Shown: piece after piece, positions 1 through 7,383 of the stretch
How positions within the stretch are numbered: position 1 is the first letter of the stretch
Layout of the letters: each line of letters starts with the position of its first letter
The notes under the pieces: model-generated
Told to the model about the DNA's origin: nothing
Database searches by the model: none
Seen by the model: only the letters and a program-made list of their open reading frames with translations
Source: Alphaproteobacteria bacterium UBA6149
GTDB lineage: Bacteria > Pseudomonadota > Alphaproteobacteria > Rickettsiales > UBA998
DNA: 14,774 nucleotides
NCBI GenBank assembly: GCA_002423155.1
Contig: DIUV01000016.1
Location: forward strand, 30,140 to 44,913
Reading direction: 5' to 3'
Made by a program: the position numbers and the translations under genes

Positions 1-24
1 ATAAATTTACTTGGACAGTAGTGC

Positions 25-85
25 GCACACGGCGGGGATGACAACCGAGAGTGCAGAAAAGAATAAAAAAATGTCGGGTAGTGTG
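25..85. repeat. Dispersed repeat, copy 1
   Basis: This stretch aligns without gaps to 5073-5133, with about 51 of 61 positions identical by eye. The conserved parts are the GGCGGGG-TGACAAC block, the A-rich middle and the closing GTGTCGGGTAGTGTG-like end. In the second copy the first part is one arm of a long palindrome. Here the matching left arm is not visible, so this looks like a half copy. It lies upstream of cvpA. Confidence 0.75.
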
Positions 86-100
86 ACTATTAAGAGGCTG

Positions 101-129
101 TTGCTATTTGCCAATTTACTTAGTATTTA
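101..129 (+). promoter_or_regulatory. Weak sigma-70-like promoter candidate for cvpA-purF
   Basis: TTGCTA at 101-106 and TATTTA at 124-129 are separated by 17 bases, 40 bp upstream of the cvpA start. Neither hexamer is a close consensus match, and AT-rich DNA produces such pairs by chance. It is listed only because the first operon needs a promoter in this leader. Confidence 0.25.
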
Positions 130-168
130 TAGCGCAGAAATCTAAAACTTGAAGGACAATCCAACTTT

Positions 169-936
169 ATGGAACAATCACAGGTAATCATCAATTTTTT
201 TGATGGGGTAATTTTTGCAATTTTATTCTTCTCCTGCCTGATTTCCTTTGTGCGCGGATTTGTAAAAGAGACTTTATCACTAGCCGCATGGGTGAGTGCT
301 GCGATTATTACCTTGTACAATGCCGAGAAAGTGAGCTCTTGGTTAGCTCCCCATGTGGGAAAACCTGTTGTGGCAACCGTTTTGGGAACACTTTGCACTT
401 ATTTTTTCTCTTTAATATTCTTTTCCATGCTTAACCGAGTTATTGGCAAATATACCAAATCAGGCAAAGATGTCGGCATATTGGATAATCTGCTAGGCAT
501 GGTTTTTGGTTTTGCCAAAGGAACGCTGATTATTGTACTTAGCTTCTTCTCTTATAGTACCATTGTCAGCAAGGAAGAATATCCTACTTGGATGAAATCT
601 GCCAAGACATTACCTTATGTTGAGCGCACTACCGCCGCCATGGTAAATTCTTTTCCCAATTACTTTAAAGATTTTGGCATAGCCGCCAAGAATATGAAGG
701 CAATAGAAGACCAAAACCCCAAAAGCAATGCTCCCAAAGACATACAGATATTACCCGAAGATATGCCAAATACCGAAGAAAAAGCAAAAGAAAAACCAGA
801 TAAAAGCGAAGATGCTTCACAATTTCAACAATTATTAGATGATATTTCCACCGAAAATAAAGATAAAGCCAATACAGATGAAACCAACCCCAACAATAAA
901 AACCCCAATGAGGACCAACCAAAAGATGCACAATAA
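169..936 (+). CDS. cvpA: CvpA family inner-membrane protein
   Basis: CvpA proteins are small polytopic inner-membrane proteins, required for colicin V export in E. coli and linked to envelope homeostasis; their molecular activity is not settled. The first ~150 of 255 residues contain about four hydrophobic segments (roughly 12-30, 33-52, 65-88 and 105-130) and the family-like stretch SFVRGFVKETLSLAAW. The C-terminal ~85 residues are hydrophilic and rich in Lys, Asp, Asn and Pro, and look like a disordered cytoplasmic tail. The start is preceded by AAGGA about 12 bases upstream. The stop overlaps the purF start by 11 bp, matching the classical cvpA-purF pair, so co-transcription and translational coupling are likely. 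The family call is secure; the tail is unusually long and low in complexity. Confidence 0.9.
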   Translation: MEQSQVIINFFDGVIFAILFFSCLISFVRGFVKETLSLAAWVSAAIITLYNAEKVSSWLAPHVGKPVVATVLGTLCTYFFSLIFFSMLNRVIGKYTKSGKDVGILDNLLGMVFGFAKGTLIIVLSFFSYSTIVSKEEYPTWMKSAKTLPYVERTTAAMVNSFPNYFKDFGIAAKNMKAIEDQNPKSNAPKDIQILPEDMPNTEEKAKEKPDKSEDASQFQQLLDDISTENKDKANTDETNPNNKNPNEDQPKDAQ

Positions 937-2392
937 TAACCAACCAGAGCAGAATATAACTTACGCGTCCGATGACCATCTGCACGAAGAATGTGGTGTG
1001 TTTGGGGTTTATGGAACCACTAACGCGGCGGCGCATACAGCTCTTGGGCTCCATGCATTGCAACATCGTGGACAGGAAGCGGCAGGGATTGTGAGTTTTG
1101 ATAATAACCAGTTTTATTCGCACCGCGCGATGGGCTTGGTGGGGGATAATTTCAGCTCGGGCGATATTATTGGCAAATTAAAAGGACATGTGGCGATTGG
1201 GCATAATCGTTATTCGACCACGGGGGAAACTTTGTTGCGTAACGTGCAGCCACTTTTTGCTGAATATAGCATTGGCGGGTTGGCGATTGCGCATAATGGT
1301 AATTTGACTAACGCGATGACTTTGCGCGAGAAATTAAAAAAACGGGGTTGTTTGTTTCAATGCACCTCGGATACAGAGACTATTATTCATCTGATTGCAG
1401 TGAGTGAGAAAACTACGTTAGAAGAAAGACTGATTGATGCGTTGCATCAGGTAGAGGGTGCCTATTCACTGGTGGGTCTGGCAGATAATCGCATGATTGG
1501 TGTGCGTGACCCTTACGGTGTACGCCCCTTAGTGCTAGGAAAACTCGGGGATGCTTGGGTTTTGGCTTCGGAATCTTGTGCCCTAGATATTATTGGTGCC
1601 GATTTCGTGCGCGATATTGAAGCAGGTGAAATCGTTTTGATTGATGGTACCGGCATCCGCAGTATTTTTCCTTTTGCCAAAGTAAGCAAGCGTTTTTGTA
1701 TCTTTGAATATGTTTATTTCGCCCGCCCCGATAGCGTAACCGAAGGGCATAATGTCTATGAAGTGCGCAAAACTATTGGTATGGAGCTGGCGAAAGAAAG
1801 CATGGTGGATGCGGATGTAATCGTCCCCGTGCCTGATTCGGGCGTTCCGGCGGCGCTAGGTTTTTCGCAAAGTTCAGGCATTCCTTTTGAATTAGGGATT
1901 ATCCGCAATCATTATGTGGGGCGCACCTTTATTGAGCCAACCGACCATGTGCGCCATTTGGGAGTTAAGTTAAAACATAATGCTAATGAAGCAATTTTAA
2001 AGGGCAAGCGCGTTATTCTGGTGGATGATAGTATTGTGCGCGGAACTACTTCGAAAAAAATCGTTAATATGGTGCGTGAAGCAGGTGCAAAAGAAGTCCA
2101 CATGCGCATTGCCAGCCCTCCGACTATCAATTCCTGCTATTATGGGGTGGACACGCCCGAGCGCGAGAAATTAATGGCAGCTTGTCATGATTTAGAGGAA
2201 ATGGCAAAAATTATTGGGGTGGATAGCTTGGCTTTCATCAGTGTGGATGGGCTCTATCGTGCGGTAGGCGAAGCAGCACGAAATAACCAGATTCCCCAAT
2301 TTTGTGATGCCTGTTTTACGGGTGAATATCCGATTAAACTGACCGATTATTTGGCAGGCGCGGGCATGGTTTCGGGCATGGCGGAAGTTTAG
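926..2392 (+). CDS. purF: Amidophosphoribosyltransferase (glutamine PRPP amidotransferase)
   Basis: PurF makes 5-phosphoribosylamine from PRPP and glutamine, the first committed step of purine synthesis. The protein is 488 residues. The N-terminal nucleophile glutaminase begins at Cys23 in HEECGVFG, implying removal of a 22-residue propeptide. The phosphoribosyltransferase domain has the PRPP loop VILVDDSIVRGTTS near residues 361-375. Four cysteines (258, 404, 460 and 463, the last two in QFCDACFTG) sit where the Bacillus subtilis-type enzyme binds a [4Fe-4S] cluster. An in-frame ATG at 839 exists, but the ATG at 926 follows GAGGA at 910-914 and leaves a normal propeptide, so I chose it; ATG 908 is an alternative. 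It overlaps cvpA by 11 bp and stops 3 bp before the convergent gene on the other strand. Confidence 0.97.
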   Translation: MHNNNQPEQNITYASDDHLHEECGVFGVYGTTNAAAHTALGLHALQHRGQEAAGIVSFDNNQFYSHRAMGLVGDNFSSGDIIGKLKGHVAIGHNRYSTTGETLLRNVQPLFAEYSIGGLAIAHNGNLTNAMTLREKLKKRGCLFQCTSDTETIIHLIAVSEKTTLEERLIDALHQVEGAYSLVGLADNRMIGVRDPYGVRPLVLGKLGDAWVLASESCALDIIGADFVRDIEAGEIVLIDGTGIRSIFPFAKVSKRFCIFEYVYFARPDSVTEGHNVYEVRKTIGMELAKESMVDADVIVPVPDSGVPAALGFSQSSGIPFELGIIRNHYVGRTFIEPTDHVRHLGVKLKHNANEAILKGKRVILVDDSIVRGTTSKKIVNMVREAGAKEVHMRIASPPTINSCYYGVDTPEREKLMAACHDLEEMAKIIGVDSLAFISVDGLYRAVGEAARNNQIPQFCDACFTGEYPIKLTDYLAGAGMVSGMAEV

Positions 2393-2395
2393 CGA

Positions 2396-2827
2396 TTAGC
2401 GACTAATATCATGCTTTTCTAGTTGCTTAGGTTTTTCCTGCTTAGGAGCATCTGTTTTATCATGGTGCTCGTAGTTGTCATTATCATTATAATGATGCTT
2501 ACGCCCAGGCAGATAAACCAGATTATTATTGCCCAGATTATTATTGCGGATAACATAAATTATATTGGGTGCCACTTGGTTGTCGGCAGCATCTTGATTG
2601 CTCGGGGTTAGTTCCCACGAACCATCAGGACGCTGGCAAGCAGTGCCGTGATCATTTTGCACTATATCGCCAATTTGCAAAGTCTGGGTATATTCTCGGC
2701 AATAAGCTTGCCGCGAAGTGCTGATTTCCATCTCCTGCGGATCATCCATTTCCCGCGTGCTATAAAAACCATCGCGTGCTTGTGCGGTGGAAACCAACAA
2801 CAGACTAAATAATAAAAAAAATTTCAT
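2396..2827 (-). CDS. Small secreted protein with 'surface antigen' type domain
   Basis: This predicted exported protein of 143 residues begins with a clean signal peptide (MKFFLLFSLLLVSTAQA, cleavage after residue 17). Residues 42-73 hold YCREYTQTLQIGD, HGTACQRPDGSWEL, which resembles the C-terminal repeat of RT0821/Lpp0805-type 17-kDa surface antigens (CREY...GTACxxPDGSW). The paired cysteines (43 and 64) could form a disulfide. The tail after about residue 95 is rich in Asn, His, Asp and Lys and looks disordered. It lacks the lipobox and glycine-zipper region of full-length 17-kDa antigens, so it carries only that domain. The ATG at 2842 (adding MVDVF) is also possible; I prefer 2827 because it starts the signal peptide directly. 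It is the third gene after argH and the lipoprotein gene, and starts within a few bases of the latter's stop. Exact role unknown. Confidence 0.7.
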   Translation of the reverse strand: MKFFLLFSLLLVSTAQARDGFYSTREMDDPQEMEISTSRQAYCREYTQTLQIGDIVQNDHGTACQRPDGSWELTPSNQDAADNQVAPNIIYVIRNNNLGNNNLVYLPGRKHHYNDNDNYEHHDKTDAPKQEKPKQLEKHDISR

Positions 2828-2834
2828 AAACACA

Positions 2835-2975
2835 TCAACCATTTTCTTTAAAAATCAACCCAGTAGGTTTTTTCTCTTTTTCAATGCCAATATCAGCAGG
2901 TCTGGTAAGATTACCTTTTAAACCACATGCAGACAAACATAATATTACCAACATCCCCAACCATTTATAGTCCAT
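2835..2975 (-). CDS. lptM: Small LptM-like lipoprotein
   Basis: This 46-residue gene runs M-D-Y-K-W-L-G-M-L-V-I-L then CLSACGLKGNL. It has a short hydrophobic signal with lipobox LSAC (lipidated Cys17), followed by GLKG and a short polar tail. The Cys-Gly-x-Lys/Arg-Gly arrangement directly after the lipobox is characteristic of LptM (YifL), an outer-membrane lipoprotein that binds LptD and promotes its correct disulfide formation. A small lipoprotein of this kind next to argH is a familiar alphaproteobacterial arrangement. The gene overlaps the argH 3' end by 11 bp, and its stop lies beside the start of the next gene, so all three probably share one transcript. lptD itself lies about 2.2 kb away. 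Assignment rests on the short motif and context; membership of another small lipoprotein family is possible. Confidence 0.72.
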   Translation of the reverse strand: MDYKWLGMLVILCLSACGLKGNLTRPADIGIEKEKKPTGLIFKENG

Positions 2976-4395
2976 ATTTTCCTCTTGCGGTTACAATGCT
3001 TTTACGCACATTATCCGGTGCGGTTCCACCAAAGCTAGTGCGGCTTTGTACGGAATGTTGGACAGATAATACCGAAAAGATATTTTCAGTAATGCGCGGC
3101 TCTATATTTTGCATTTCGCTAAGCGATAATTCTTCCAATTTACAATTACGCGTTTCCGCCAAGCGGACAATACTTCCCGTAACATGATGCGCCTGACGGA
3201 AAGGCATAGCAAGTGTGCGCACCAACCAATCAGCTAAATCAGTCGCCGTAGAATAACCATGCCCAGCCGCTTGCTCCATACGCTCTTTATTAGCGGTTAA
3301 ATCTTTTAGCATCCCCGTCATCGCACGAATGGCGATGGTGAGATGTTCCTCCGCGGCAAATACGGGTTCTTTATCTTCTTGCATGTCTTTATTATAGGCT
3401 AGCGTTAGACCTTTCATGACCATCAATAAACTAATTAAATTCCCCGTAATGCGCCCAGATTTGGCACGGACTAATTCCGCCGCATCAGGATTACGTTTTT
3501 GCGGCATGATGGATGAACCGCTGGTGAAAGCATCGGATAATTTCACAAAAGCAAATTGTGCGGATGACCAAATCACCATTTCTTCCCCCAAACGGGATAA
3601 ATGATTGGCACAGATGGTGGCAAAGCTTAAGAATTCTAAGGCAAAATCTCTATCCGAAACTGAATCCAGCGAATTGGCTGTCGGCTCACGGAATCCTAAG
3701 CTCGCTGCGGTTTGTTGTCTATCTAGGGGAAACGAAGTGCCAGCCAAAGCCGCCGCACCTAATGGACATTCATTCATCCCCTCGCGTGCATCGCGCAAAC
3801 GGCGGCGGTCACGGGCGAACATTTCCACATAAGCTAACAAATGATGCCCAAAAGTAACGGGTTGCGCCACTTGCAAATGGGTGAATCCCGGCATTATCGT
3901 ATCGGCATATTCTTCGGCGCGAGTTAACAAGGCTTGTTGTAATTCTTGTAACAAAACATCAAAACCATCTAATGCATCCCGCACATACAGGCGAAATGCC
4001 GTGGCGACCTGGTCATTACGTGAACGGGCAGTGTGTAATTTACCTGCTACATCACCAATTTTTTCTTTTAAAGATGCTTCAATATTCATGTGAATATCTT
4101 CCAAAGCCACCGAAAATTCAAACTCGTCTGCGTCAATTTCTGCTTTTATCTCTAGCAAACCAGCGATTATTTGTACCACTTCTGATTCTGCTAATATGCC
4201 TGTTTTTGCTAACATTTGTGCATGGGCGATGGAGCCGCGAATATCTTGGGCATATAATTTTTTATCAAAACTAATCGAGGCGTTAATCTGCTCCATCAAT
4301 AAATCAGGCCCAGCGTCAAAATGCCCCCCCCACATTTTATTGGCGCTTTTTTCCCCAGTATTTTTTTTATTGGCTTGTAGGTTTTTTTCTGACAT
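2965..4395 (-). CDS. argH: Argininosuccinate lyase
   Basis: ArgH splits argininosuccinate into arginine and fumarate, the last step of arginine synthesis, as a cytosolic homotetramer of the fumarase/aspartase superfamily. The protein is 476 residues, close to the family norm with a short hydrophilic N-terminal extension. Visible landmarks are the N-terminal MWGG motif (21-24), TARSRNDQVAT near residue 120, and the superfamily signature loop GSSIMPQKRNPD starting near residue 293, whose serine is the catalytic base. The conserved MWGG is written with a run of eight G (4324-4331 on the + strand as C8), a potential slippage site very early in the gene. The start is 33 bp from the divergent TlpA-like gene; the end overlaps the LptM-like gene by 11 bp. 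Confidence 0.97.
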   Translation of the reverse strand: MSEKNLQANKKNTGEKSANKMWGGHFDAGPDLLMEQINASISFDKKLYAQDIRGSIAHAQMLAKTGILAESEVVQIIAGLLEIKAEIDADEFEFSVALEDIHMNIEASLKEKIGDVAGKLHTARSRNDQVATAFRLYVRDALDGFDVLLQELQQALLTRAEEYADTIMPGFTHLQVAQPVTFGHHLLAYVEMFARDRRRLRDAREGMNECPLGAAALAGTSFPLDRQQTAASLGFREPTANSLDSVSDRDFALEFLSFATICANHLSRLGEEMVIWSSAQFAFVKLSDAFTSGSSIMPQKRNPDAAELVRAKSGRITGNLISLLMVMKGLTLAYNKDMQEDKEPVFAAEEHLTIAIRAMTGMLKDLTANKERMEQAAGHGYSTATDLADWLVRTLAMPFRQAHHVTGSIVRLAETRNCKLEELSLSEMQNIEPRITENIFSVLSVQHSVQSRTSFGGTAPDNVRKSIVTARGKYGL

Positions 4396-4428
4396 GGTTT
4401 TATTTTCTAGTCTTTAAGAGTTAGTCAC

Positions 4429-4911
4429 ATGCGTATATTTGCTTTTTTACTCGTTTCCTTTTTAATGGTTTTTCCTGCATTATCTAGTGAAAAAACCGAA
4501 TTAAGCTTTTTAGATGCCGCCAACCGCCCTGTTTCCTTACAAAATTTCTCCGGAAAAATAGTAATCTTAAACATTTGGGCAAGCTGGTGTCCGCCTTGTG
4601 TGCAAGAAATGCCCGATTTAATCGCGCTACAAAAAACCTATGCCGCCCAAGGATTACAATTAATCGCTTTGTCCGAAGACATTGCCGGATTTCCTACCAT
4701 AACTCCCTTTTTAGAAAAAAATAATTGGCAAGATTTGCCCGTTTATTGGGATAAAGGCGGTATAAATATGCGCCATTTAGGGGCCAGCGGCCTGCCAACT
4801 AGCTATATTTTTAATCGCGCGGGAAAACTTTTAGAAAAAATTGAAGGCAACCCCCAGTGGACTTCCACGAAGATGGTGGCTAAAATTGAAAAATATTTAG
4901 AACAAAAATAG
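4429..4911 (+). CDS. TlpA-like periplasmic thiol-disulfide oxidoreductase
   Basis: This 160-residue protein has an N-terminal hydrophobic signal segment (residues 1 to about 18, ending PALSS) and one thioredoxin-fold domain of the AhpC/TSA-Redoxin TlpA type. The active site is WASWCPPC, with Cys54 and Cys57, and the cis-proline loop is GLPTSY with Pro123. TlpA, ResA and CcmG proteins act outside the inner membrane, usually as reductants for cytochrome c maturation, for copper-site assembly or for other thiol substrates. Here the substrate is not evident; the next gene on this strand is lptD, which needs disulfides, but a link is inference. The gene is divergent from argH with only 33 bp between starts and no strong ribosome binding site. 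After its stop come about 305 bp of inverted repeats. Confidence 0.88.
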   Translation: MRIFAFLLVSFLMVFPALSSEKTELSFLDAANRPVSLQNFSGKIVILNIWASWCPPCVQEMPDLIALQKTYAAQGLQLIALSEDIAGFPTITPFLEKNNWQDLPVYWDKGGINMRHLGASGLPTSYIFNRAGKLLEKIEGNPQWTSTKMVAKIEKYLEQK

Positions 4912-5002
4912 CCAACCATACTGCTTTAACACAAATCTCTGGGCGATTTCACCAATTATTAAGATTTTAACCATTGTTTTTGGTGTTATTATAAAACAAG
5001 AG

Positions 5003-5093
5003 GTTGTCATCCCCGCCTTGTGCGGGGATCTAAGGACACAACAAAGAACTGTGTTTTTCGCCTGAGACCCCCGCACAAGGCGGGGGTGACAAC
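5003..5093. repeat. GC-rich palindrome (29-bp arms)
   Basis: Arms 5003-5031 and 5065-5093 are reverse complements at 27 of 29 positions around a 33-base loop. The arms contain CCCCGCCTTGTGCGGGG, itself a small hairpin (CCCCGC/GCGGGG), and the loop contains ACACA/TGTGT. Short GTCATCCCCGC-type palindromes are common intergenic repeats in several proteobacterial genomes. It may also end tlpA transcription by folding, although no T-run follows. Confidence 0.8.
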
Positions 5094-5133
5094 GGAGAGT
5101 ATGGATAAAAACAAAAAAGTGTCGGGTAGTGTG
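5073..5133. repeat. Dispersed repeat, copy 2
   Basis: This copy is about 84 percent identical to 25-85. It covers the right arm of the palindrome and continues 40 bp beyond it to GTCGGGTAGTGTG, so the dispersed unit is larger than the palindrome itself. Confidence 0.75.
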
Positions 5134-5216
5134 TAAAAAATGTCAAATTTACGATTGGTGAAATCGCCTTGTGGCAGATACTTGCACTCCGCGCTTTATC
5201 TGCTACAAACATTCAA

Positions 5217-7370
5217 ATGAAGAAAAATCTTTTGTATGTCGGCATATTGGCTGGGTTATTAACTAACCCATTCTTTTCTTGTGCTTATGCGGCAGAAGAA
5301 ACCAGTTCGCCCGTTTATATGGAAGCAGATAAACTCGGCTATGACCAGAAAAATGCGCTCGTATTAGCCTTAGGTAAGGTAGAAATTGTCCAAGACACGC
5401 GCATTTTACGTGCGGATAAGGTAATTTATTATCAAGAACAAAATATTGTCCGCGCAACTGGGAATGTTAGTTTATTAGACGAAGAGGGCAATGTCTATTT
5501 TGCCAATGATTTGGAAATAACTAATGATTTAAAACAGGGAGTTATCCAACAATTTCGCATTCGCCTAAAAGATAATTCCTTATTTGCCGCCCGTGAAGCG
5601 CATCGAGAAGACGAAAAGCATTTTACCCTCAAAAAAGCGGTTTATTCCCCCTGTAAATTATGTGAACCCAAAGAGGGCGAAGATGCCAAAGCCCCTTTAT
5701 GGCAAATTAAAGCCAGCAAAGTTAAATATGACGAACAAGAACAAAAGGTAACTTATAATAATGCGCGGCTGGAAGTATATGGCGTCCCCGTATTATGGAG
5801 CCCTGTATTTATGCATCCCACCCCCGGGGCGGATAGGAAAACAGGGATTCTGGCCCCAGAATACTCACACTCCACTCAATTAGGTACCACTTTTAAACTG
5901 CCCGTTTATTATAACATCGCCCCCGATAAAGACGCGACGATTACCCCTTATCTCACCAGCAAGTCTGGGCCTGTATTAATGGGACAATATCGCCAACTTA
6001 CTGATAATGGCAGTTATGAATTTGACGGTAGCGGAACTTATCCCGACCGGCTAGATGCAGATGGCAGAGAAATCTCCGGGCGTGATTTCCGCGGACATAT
6101 ATTTGCCAAAGGTGATAGTGATATTAACGATAAATGGAATTGGGGCTTTGATGTCAATCGCTCCTCGGATGATACTTATCTGCGGCGTTATAAATTCAGC
6201 AATGACACTTCACTTACCTCACGTGCTTTTGCCGAACGGATTGAAGGCAGGAATTATTTGCGCCTGCAAGGGCTAACTTTTCAGGGTTTGCGTGTAGAAG
6301 ACAACCCTGATTACGAGCCCTTAATTGCCCCAGAAATGCAAGCACATCTGGAAACTACGGCAGGCTTTAGCGATTCTAAGCTGGCTAACTCTAAAATCTA
6401 TATGGATGCCGATAGTATGATATTATCGCGCATTAAAGGCGCGGATTCACGGCGTATTTCCGCAACTTTGGGCTGGAAACTACCTTATATTACAGATAAT
6501 GGGCAAATATTTGAGCTAGATACTTCTTATCGCAGCGATGCTTACTCGCTAAGTGATGTAGCTTTAAACAATGGCGATAGTTTTAGTGGCACAAAAAATA
6601 GATTTGTTCCCCAAGCGTCATTATCTTGGCGTTATCCTATGTTAAAAAGAGTTAGCAATGCTAATCTCATCGTAGAACCTATCGTTATGGCAGTAGCTTC
6701 TAAAAACCATAATAACCCTTATGTTATCAACAACGAAGATAGCCGCACCCCAGAATTTACCGAGTCTAATTTATTTTCCGCCAATCGTTTTGCCGGACGA
6801 GATTTAATTGAGAATGGTTCACGAGTAATTTATGGCGCACGCACTAGCTTACAAGACGACCAAGCACATAATGCCAGCCTGATGCTGGGGCAGGAAAGAC
6901 GCTTAAATGGCGAACAAGCAGTAGCAGATATGAGCGGAGATAATGGCAATAATTCTGATTATGTCGGCGAAATAGCGGTAAATTATTTACCTGTGAATTT
7001 ATCTTATCGTCTTAAAATAGATAGTGAAAATTTCTCTTTACCCTATAGTGAAATACATAGCAGCTATAATGCCAATAGTTTTGGTTTCGGAGCAGATTAT
7101 ATTCGTTTGAATAATGATATTTATCTGGGTACTAAAGAAGAGATAATGGAAAATGGCTGGTTAATGCTGAGTGAAAACTGGAAATGGACTGCTTTTGGGC
7201 GGCATGATTTGGCAGGCGGTCGGCGCAATATTTCCGCAGGTAGCGGTTTGGTTTATACGGATGAATGTTTAACTATCTACACAGATTTAGCGCGTGAATT
7301 CACCCGCGATCGTGATATTGCTCCTGGCACATCCATATCGGTGCGCTTAGGCTTGAAAAATTTGAATTAA
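5217..7370 (+). CDS. lptD: LPS assembly protein LptD (outer-membrane LPS translocon)
   Basis: LptD is the outer-membrane beta-barrel that, with LptE, places LPS on the cell surface. The protein has 717 residues. A signal peptide ends AYA at residue 25. An OstA/LptA-like beta-jellyroll occupies roughly residues 30-140 (VYMEADKLGYD, GNVSLLDEEGNVYFA). The LptD-type segment LEVYGVPVLWSPVF follows, and the rest is the barrel, ending in GTSISVRLGLKNLN. Cysteines 146 and 149 (SPCKLCEP) and Cys684 (DECL) are the likely partners for the N-to-C-terminal disulfides LptD needs. An in-frame ATG lies at 5169, but the one at 5217 starts the signal peptide (MKKNLLYVG) and is preferred; no strong ribosome binding site is visible. 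surA follows after 13 bp, the usual lptD-surA order. Confidence 0.95.
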   Translation: MKKNLLYVGILAGLLTNPFFSCAYAAEETSSPVYMEADKLGYDQKNALVLALGKVEIVQDTRILRADKVIYYQEQNIVRATGNVSLLDEEGNVYFANDLEITNDLKQGVIQQFRIRLKDNSLFAAREAHREDEKHFTLKKAVYSPCKLCEPKEGEDAKAPLWQIKASKVKYDEQEQKVTYNNARLEVYGVPVLWSPVFMHPTPGADRKTGILAPEYSHSTQLGTTFKLPVYYNIAPDKDATITPYLTSKSGPVLMGQYRQLTDNGSYEFDGSGTYPDRLDADGREISGRDFRGHIFAKGDSDINDKWNWGFDVNRSSDDTYLRRYKFSNDTSLTSRAFAERIEGRNYLRLQGLTFQGLRVEDNPDYEPLIAPEMQAHLETTAGFSDSKLANSKIYMDADSMILSRIKGADSRRISATLGWKLPYITDNGQIFELDTSYRSDAYSLSDVALNNGDSFSGTKNRFVPQASLSWRYPMLKRVSNANLIVEPIVMAVASKNHNNPYVINNEDSRTPEFTESNLFSANRFAGRDLIENGSRVIYGARTSLQDDQAHNASLMLGQERRLNGEQAVADMSGDNGNNSDYVGEIAVNYLPVNLSYRLKIDSENFSLPYSEIHSSYNANSFGFGADYIRLNNDIYLGTKEEIMENGWLMLSENWKWTAFGRHDLAGGRRNISAGSGLVYTDECLTIYTDLAREFTRDRDIAPGTSISVRLGLKNLN

Positions 7371-7383
7371 GAATGCTGGATTT

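Larger units (their letters stand above)
4942..5168. repeat. Nested inverted-repeat block with 15-bp outer arms
   Basis: GGCGATTTCACCAAT at 4942-4956 is the exact reverse complement of 5154-5168, so a perfect 15-bp inverted repeat brackets 197 bp between tlpA and lptD. Inside it lies the longer GC-rich palindrome at 5003-5093. The stretch 4912-5216 shows no convincing gene and must hold either the lptD promoter or read-through from tlpA. The 15-bp match is very unlikely by chance. It could mark the edges of an inserted repeat element or a long RNA stem. Confidence 0.65.

Noticed and set aside
839..925. Upstream in-frame extension of purF from ATG 839
   Set aside because: It would overlap cvpA by almost 100 bp, adds a low-complexity Lys/Pro segment and lacks a ribosome binding site; ATG 926 is better placed.
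665..1123. 152-codon frame on the minus strand across the cvpA/purF junction
   Set aside because: It is antisense to two well-supported genes, with Trp- and Leu-rich composition and no family resemblance.
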